From positions 62,001 to 126,000 of the forward strand of contig CAYLRU010000004.1 of the NCBI GenBank assembly GCA_964386565.1: a stretch of 64,000 bases of DNA, read 5' to 3'. Shown piece by piece: positions 60,101 through 64,000 of the stretch. The DNA is from CAYLRU01 sp964386565. GTDB lineage: Bacteria > Desulfobacterota > Desulfobacteria > Desulfobacterales > UBA5616. The position numbers and the translations under genes were made by a program. Positions within the stretch are counted from its first letter, which is position 1. Every line of letters starts with the position of its first letter. The notes beneath the pieces are model-generated. The model saw nothing but the letters and a program-made list of their open reading frames with translations, had not been told where the DNA came from and did not search any database.

Positions 60101-63100
60101 TTACTGAAACCGATGCATTCAGAACACCGGCAATGCCTCCGCTGGTGAACATAAATGCACCGCTGCCGTCCGTCACACTGACCAGGTCACCGGAATCCCC
60201 AAGGGAAAGCGCCACGTTCTGTGCGGAAATCTCAATGACGCTTTCTTCATCACCGGAATCGGCAACACCATCCGGATCCAGGGTCATCCGGCTGAATCCG
60301 AAATCCCCCACAAGGGACTGACCAAGCACGGAAAGCGTCAAATTGTCCGCCTTGAAACTCTTGACCACATCACCGGTGACAAACTTGAGAATCACACTGG
60401 CATCATCCGTCCCCGGAATCTCCAGTACTTCATCCACCGGCTGATTCGAATCGTTCACCCGGACTTTCGCCGTTCCCTCCACCGTAACACTCCCAATGCC
60501 GATCAAAGAAAGAGTCCCGGTGGCGACCAGCGCAAATGTCCCGTCGTTGAACTTGATCAGGCCGATGGTGGCGTCGGATAAAAGAACACCCGTGGCTGAC
60601 GGGTTGATGTCTCCACCGTCCAGTTTCGCCGGCCCCTGGCCCATGAATATCTCCAGACCGTACCCGGCAAACCAGTCAAACTCCGCCGCGCTGGTGTAAG
60701 CAAAGCTGCCTTCAATCGTGATAAAATCGGCAATGCTGATGCTCATGTCGGAACCGAATACCTGGAAAAAAGGCGTCGTGCTTCCGGCAGTGCCGCTTGC
60801 CGTCTCACTCTCGCTGAAAATGATCCGGATGACCCGACCGTCGATTTCAATGCTCCGGTCCACCGGCGACAGGGTCGAATTGATCCGTAGCCCAAGACTC
60901 CCCCCTGCACTGAACGCACCTCCGCCCGCCGCAATATCAACCTCACCGGATATCATCCCGGCAATCCCGGCAGACGTGACGATAAAAGCACCTTCCGCGT
61001 TCTTCACCCCGTTGCCGTCAAAGGTGAACGACCCCCTGGTCACGGCAAGACTCGTCACCGTCGACGTGGTCCCATCAGGATTCTCAACCGTTCCCTGCTC
61101 AAATGCAAACGTGGCCGTTAACGATAACCCGCCCGACTCGCCGATGGTGACCGTAACGTCTCTGCCCACTACCTTAATATAAGGACCTGCGGGAAGGTTG
61201 AGCACCATATCATCGGCATCATCAAATTCAAAGGTTTCGTTGACTGCCACCGCCGTGGTATTGACCTCAACCGTAAAATCAGCACTCGTAGAAAAACCGG
61301 TGATCCCGATGTTAACGGTTCCCCCGATCTTGCCGGCCACACCTGTTTCCATCATAACCAGCACGCCCTGACCATGGGTGATGCTGATCGCACCAGAAAC
61401 TATTGAAACCCCGACACCCGTGGCGCTGATTCGCACGATCTGCTCACCGCCGGTGGTCGTCAGTCGTTCTATAACAAAAGCGCCTTTAATGGTTTGACCC
61501 GCCAATGTAAGACTCACAAGGTCACTATCATCTCCGGTAACAGCGCCGCCGGCTATTCTGAAATACTGCTGTGCCGTATCGATTTGTGCGTCAAAAGCAC
61601 CTGAAAATTCAATTCCCGGAATATTAACCGTAATGTCCGCCTGATTCATCGTTCCGGAAATTCCTGTATCGCTCATGGTCAGGCTGCCCGCTGCAATATC
61701 CACACTCACGAATTCGTCAGACCCGTTCCCCAGCCCGATGTGGATATCGCTGATGTCCATCTGCACCTGAGTACCGTCTTTTTCAATTGCAAAATTGCCG
61801 CTAATTGTCTGTCCGAGTATTTCAAGTTCAACATTATCACCGCCGAATCTGGATACGCCTGGGCTGAGGTTCAGGACCTTTGTTATACTTCCCACGGTGA
61901 TCTCCCGAAATACGGCAGAAGAAAAGGTATTTTTCTGCATCCCGAGATCACCGGAGAACGAAACATCTGCAATACCGACAATCTCAGCAGCACCGGAGGC
62001 ATCAAATGCATAACCGTCCCGTGTGAGAAGCACCATCAACTCGGCCCCGGAAACCCGAACACCGAGTTCAGGACTGTCATTTCCGACAAACAGATCCACA
62101 TCGGAAGCGGCGATCAGTATTTCCGCAGCACCGTTCTCGGTGGTTGTTCTTTCAACGGAAAAGTTCCCGGAAAGATTTCCCAGGGGTGTTTCGAGAATGA
62201 TATTTTCCGTCCCAATTCGCAGGATATTTGCCGGAACATTGAGAGTGACCGTTGTTCCTGCCGCCGTAATCGACCTGTTGACCGCCGTGCTCTTGGTATT
62301 CTGCCGTGCGGAAAGGTCTCCGTTGAACAACAGTCCCGGAACGCCGATAATGGCGGCGGCGCCCGTTGCATCAAAGGCATAGGTTCCATCGGGGCTAATC
62401 ATCAGTGCAAATTGCGCATCGGTTACACGAACGCCCAGATCATCTGATTCAGCCGGGGTATTTTTGTCATCGCCGACAAAGAACGTCATGTCGAGGCCGG
62501 TAGCGAATACTTCATTTGTGGTGCCGTCCTTAACCACGTAAATGGACCCGGACAGGTCGGCCACCGGGGTGTTCAGGATAATGTCGGTTCCTTTAAAATA
62601 AAGAATGTTGCCTTCTCCGGGTCCGAAAGACATGTCAATCGTCATGCCGTCTATCATTACGCTTTCATCGATGTCTTCCCGGCCGGTTGTGTTGACGCGC
62701 ATGGCCAGAGCCCCGCTTAATGCAAGGCTGTCGCTGAGCCCCACAAATATCACATCGCCCGATGCATCGGCCGCGTATGTGCCGTTGCCGAACAGCATCA
62801 TGAACAGGTCGGCGTTTACGATGGAAATACCAACCGATCCGGGAACGCCGAGGAAGGCGTTGACATCAGCAGCCGCAACCCGGACGACCGTATCCCCCAG
62901 GCTGTCCGTTGCCGTTTCAAAATAGAACAGTCCGTCAAGATCCACGAAATTCGCTATTTTCAATTCTGCTGATCCTGAAATACGGACAAACTGTTCATCA
63001 GCAGCATAGTTCAGAACGGTACTGCCGATTGATTCATCCACTGTTATGCCGGAATTGAATTCAAGATCCAGCCGGGCCTGCAGAGTCAAATCGGCGATGC

Positions 63101-64000
63101 CGTCAAGCGCGACATCACCTGAAGCCCTGCCGGCGATACCGGTGGGGGTCAGGATAAAAACGCCGGATCCATTCTCCAGTTCCAGGGAGACCGAACCTGC
63201 GGAAAAAATAACATGAACTGCTTCAGCCTCGAAAAGGACGATCTTCTCACCGGCCAGGGATACGGACTGTTCAATGACAAAACTGCCGGTCAGTGTCTGA
63301 TCAAGGACAACAAGATCGATGTCCCGGGCCTCCACCCGCAAAAAAGGTCCGGCTTCAACATCTATGGAAATGCCGTCCTGCCCGGTATTGAGAATTTCAT
63401 ACACGGCTGCGTGGGTCGTATTAATGGCAAGAGACACATCGCCGCTCATGCTGACCACATTCTCAATGTTGATACCGACCGTGGCGGTTGCTCTGCCCGC
63501 AATACCTGCACCCGTAATGATAAATGCGCCGTTTGCCTGGTTGATACCGACCAGACCGTCATTGATGTCCAGGCTGACGTTAATAAAGGCAACGGTCACC
63601 ACATCTATGTCATCGGCGGTTTCCATCTCCCCGTCCGGTCCTGCGGCCCGCATTTTTGCAAAATCAAAATCACCGGAAAGTTCGTTGGATCCGATTATCA
63701 GTTTTACGTCGTCTCCGGTCACCTTTACATCGGTCTGGTCGATTTCAAGGCTGAATGTTCCATCCAGGCTGACTCCAGACCCCGGGTTAAGGGCAACGTC
63801 CGCCGATGCCGAACCGGACAAGCCCCCGCCGGCTAAGGTAAATTCACCCTGTCCGTTTTCCACCGTCAGGATATCGCTTGATCCGTTCCCCAGGGCCAGC
63901 GTAACATTTTCAAGCTCCACCGTGATCGCCATACCGGTTCCCGTATCGGAAGCGGTTTTTAAATCAAAGATCGTATCGCCGCTGATGGTCTGACCGGAAA
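17276..64000 (-). CDS. Giant multi-repeat surface protein, main part (5' end outside window)
   Basis: One uninterrupted frame of about 15,574 codons is open at the right edge. The codons before the internal ATG at 63932 (SGQTISGDTIFDL) are already repeat sequence, so the true N terminus lies beyond 64000. Layout from the N-terminal side: ~110-residue beta-rich repeats (43.2-64 kb); YIDITF Ig-like modules with a long beta-rich core (38.3-43.2 kb); further beta-rich sequence (35.9-38.3 kb); short RTX clusters (34.5-35.6 kb); ND/DD-rich modules and a GE-x-V zone (28.5-34.5 kb); Calx-beta-like modules and W-x-LDG-Y repeats (20.1-28.5 kb); mixed modules (18.1-20.1 kb); then RTX into the gap. Cysteine is very rare (about 20 in ~15,500 residues), fitting an extracellular fibre. 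It would be an adhesin or surface-layer-like filament; the specific role is unknown. Confidence 0.92.
18130..20060 (-). other. Mixed ND/DD-rich modules upstream of the RTX array
   Basis: This part of the giant protein contains GFGDDTLNVESTHDGLTVINT-type strands, one SGTLTQTTLTGLDM module near 19,500 also seen at 29.8-30.1 kb, and a ~150-residue insertion without clear repeats (VSGSYVLSATGYGIETG, GTVRLDHDMTADDVAFYL). It is probably beta-solenoid-like. No family can be assigned with confidence. Confidence 0.45.
20060..27470 (-). repeat. 'W-T-x-x-L-D-G-x-x-Y-x-Y' repeat family
   Basis: I count 18 units near 27.4, 27.15, 26.05, 25.7, 25.4, 25.1, 24.8, 24.5, 24.2, 23.9, 23.6, 22.4, 22.2, 21.9, 21.6, 21.3, 20.5 and 20.2 kb. 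Each has E/T-W-T-I-T-LDG-x-x-YxY, then D-x-x-x-D-V-A-x-x-LA-x-x-I (helix), then Y-x-A and an I-x-I-x-x-x-x-G strand. Period is mostly 280-330 bp. Two stretches without units (26.2-26.9 and 22.6-23.4 kb) carry 'V..GN.YT..Y' jelly-roll-like segments. Confidence 0.7.
27640..28480 (-). repeat. Calx-beta-like modules
   Basis: Two consecutive modules read D-N-D-x-A-x-V, E-D/G-x-x-x-x-Y-x-V-V-LTK-x-P, V-x-I-x-x-x-P, LTFDxxNWxxPQTI-x-V-x-A, then the next DND. Partial modules recur at ~27,070 and at 22.6/21.1 kb. Such domains bind calcium in other surface proteins; binding here is inferred. Confidence 0.6.
28500..30480 (-). repeat. 'G-x-G-N-D-T' / 'LTGLDM' module repeats
   Basis: At least three related modules (near 30.1, 29.8 and, farther away, 19.5 kb) share IDDSGDTxxxTGxLT-x-T-x-LTGLDM followed by LGTGNDTFHI/TVNTNSGDDTVNI strands. 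They are probably beta-solenoid coils related to but distinct from RTX. Confidence 0.5.
30540..32050 (-). repeat. Short-period 'G-E-x-V / D-x-x-G-N-x-V' repeat zone
   Basis: About 500 residues carry a short irregular period of roughly 11-14: AGDPLIHMAG, DVVLHFAG, EIVRYFGG, EQVYDEEG, NAVSNPDG. They are rich in Tyr, His, Glu and Val. A longer internal duplication (GNVVLHDASTIRDENGDP..., GEPVYEL near 31.3 kb and again near 30.7 kb) is visible. No family is recognised. Confidence 0.6.
34540..35575 (-). repeat. Short internal RTX clusters
   Basis: Cluster 1 (35,575-35,238) contains GGGGDDIFI, YGGDGTDYL, GGTGNDQIT, GGTGNDTIV, GGDGDDMIEGGGGADDIDAGSGDD. Cluster 2 (~34,670-34,545) contains GAGDDELVG, GLGDDTVTGGDGLD. 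These are standard hemolysin-type calcium-binding nonapeptides, ~17 kb away from the main C-terminal array. Confidence 0.85.
35900..38300 (-). other. Divergent beta-rich region with NTT signatures
   Basis: About 800 residues show alternating hydrophobic strands and spaced I-N-T-T / F-N-T-T motifs (GTLQINTTKYE, WLEINTTTKAQ, GTININTTNTE). The region appears to be a degenerate continuation of the ~110-residue repeats of the N-terminal block. It ends with LFFSVTKTGHFTIGYLELPKP before the first RTX cluster. Confidence 0.5.
38300..40010 (-). repeat. Four 'YIDITF...SILD...FRYYF...AGSW.D' Ig-like modules
   Basis: Modules begin near 40.0, 39.5, 39.17 and 38.6 kb: YIDVIYTP, YIDITFTP, YISVTFKP, YIDITFTP. 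Each continues with LDxxSILDxxxEF, a short loop, FRYxF/YRYYF, G-x-x-x-I-x-F-x-A-x-SWxDxxGN. They are probably bacterial Ig-like folds. The third module carries an inserted domain at 38,801-39,013. Confidence 0.65.
38801..39013 (-). other. Subtilase-propeptide-like domain inserted in the giant protein
   Basis: A 71-residue segment reads VEPQVKVVFKTGTTQAEI, then DALIAQYSLEI, YTYVLAISEGHTLDEIV, TAFSQLDSVASCEPVG. This is the beta-alpha-beta-beta-alpha-beta pattern of S8 peptidase prodomains (I9/fervidolysin type): VxVxFKxGTxxAEIxxLxxxY, Y-V-L-x-x-xEGxxxxEIVxxF, S-x-x-x-x-EP. It interrupts an Ig-like module. No S8 catalytic domain is seen nearby. Confidence 0.55.
41850..42060 (-). other. Proline- then Tyr/Glu-rich helical segment
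   Basis: About 70 residues consist of a Pro/Ala lead (PAPAVPEAPVYPD) followed by a predicted helix with Tyr about every 7-8 residues (ATEEEYEAALDLYETYLKD and EYPLAYQAYLNQE). It is the one clearly helical stretch noticed in an otherwise beta-rich protein. Confidence 0.55.
42450..43210 (-). repeat. Two N-terminal-side 'KYIDITF' Ig-like modules
   Basis: Modules starting near 43.2 kb (KKYIDITFADPN) and 42.8 kb (KRYIDVTFVSRNG) share the SI-x-D, Y-R-Y, VGEV-x-V-x-F and F/Y-x-D-x-G motifs of the four modules at 38.3-40.0 kb. Confidence 0.6.
51426..55744. repeat. 4,319-bp direct repeat, copy 1
   Basis: It appears base-for-base identical to 56967-61285 (offset 5,541 bp = 1,847 codons, in frame). Boundaries were set at the first mismatches: 51425 g / 56966 t and 55745 c / 61286 t. 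Every stretch I compared between those points agrees. Confidence 0.85.
56967..61285. repeat. 4,319-bp direct repeat, copy 2
   Basis: Second copy of the repeat at 51426-55744. The 1,222 bp between copies (55745-56966) is not part of the identity, although it encodes units of the same repeat family. Other repeat units in this gene are clearly diverged at DNA level. Confidence 0.85.

Larger units (their letters stand above)
43210..64000 (-). repeat. Block of about 60 beta-rich ~110-residue repeats
   Basis: The consensus reads: LPAGPYLRVEGTGI-x-L-x-ILGQTL, then GDFAFEQ, (R/K)IVRIAAxxV, L-x-LGDGTTDxVSVTxG-x-G, F-x-IT-x-AGLAG, VxxNIPGVSFSGTF, L-x-INTTGxAVNETF-x-VG. The count is estimated from length (~6,930 residues / ~113). 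Six variant units carry an FMGQGPA motif at 60,631, 58,079, 55,090, 52,538, 48,845 and 43,876. No Pfam family can be named from sight. Confidence 0.75.

Noticed and set aside
63930..63932. ATG as the start of the giant protein
   Set aside because: The frame continues to 64000 and the preceding codons (SGQTISGDTIFDL) are repeat sequence; it is an internal Met.

Overview
This window is almost entirely coding on the minus strand and looks like accessory DNA of a Gram-negative bacterium. Moderate GC, PKD/RTX-type surface proteins, a TolC-like outer-membrane protein, several HlyD-type adaptors and a C terminus ending in a GCFIST-like motif suggest Desulfobacterota (Desulfobacterales-like). That assignment is an inference from gene style; there is no rRNA or marker gene here.

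Right to left (5' to 3' on the minus strand): positions 64000 to 10871 are one giant reading frame, open at the window edge and interrupted only by a 100-N assembly gap at 17176-17275. It encodes at least 17,674 residues in view, about 17,766 if the gap holds the 276 nt inferred here. Its visible architecture is: about 20.8 kb of roughly 110-residue beta-rich repeats (43.2-64.0 kb); Ig-like 'YIDITF' modules around a long beta-rich stretch with a Tyr/Glu-rich helix (38.3-43.2 kb); more beta-rich sequence (35.9-38.3 kb); a short RTX array (34.5-35.6 kb); mixed DD/ND-rich modules and a Gly-Glu-x-Val repeat zone (28.5-34.5 kb); Calx-beta-like modules (27.6-28.5 kb); about 18-20 'W...LDG..Y.Y' repeats (20.1-27.5 kb); a large RTX array with an 870-bp super-period (11.6-18.1 kb); and a non-RTX tail. 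The start codon lies outside the window.

After a ~510-bp intergenic region with a good sigma70-like promoter comes a compact six-gene operon. It encodes a secreted beta-helix/PKD protein, a small outer-membrane-type protein, a TolC-like protein, a HlyD/RND-type adaptor, a GAF-HlyD fusion, and a PqqD-like/M50 metalloprotease/HlyD fusion that runs off the left edge. Spacing is 1-50 nt throughout.

The most interesting hypothesis is that this operon is a dedicated export or surface-display system for the giant RTX protein. It has an outer-membrane channel and three HlyD-like proteins, but no ABC ATPase is visible. A membrane zinc-protease with a leader-binding-like domain stands where a type I ABC transporter would be expected. 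DNA-level features of note are a 4,319-bp apparently exact direct repeat inside the giant gene and a repeat-induced assembly gap whose size and content can be predicted.
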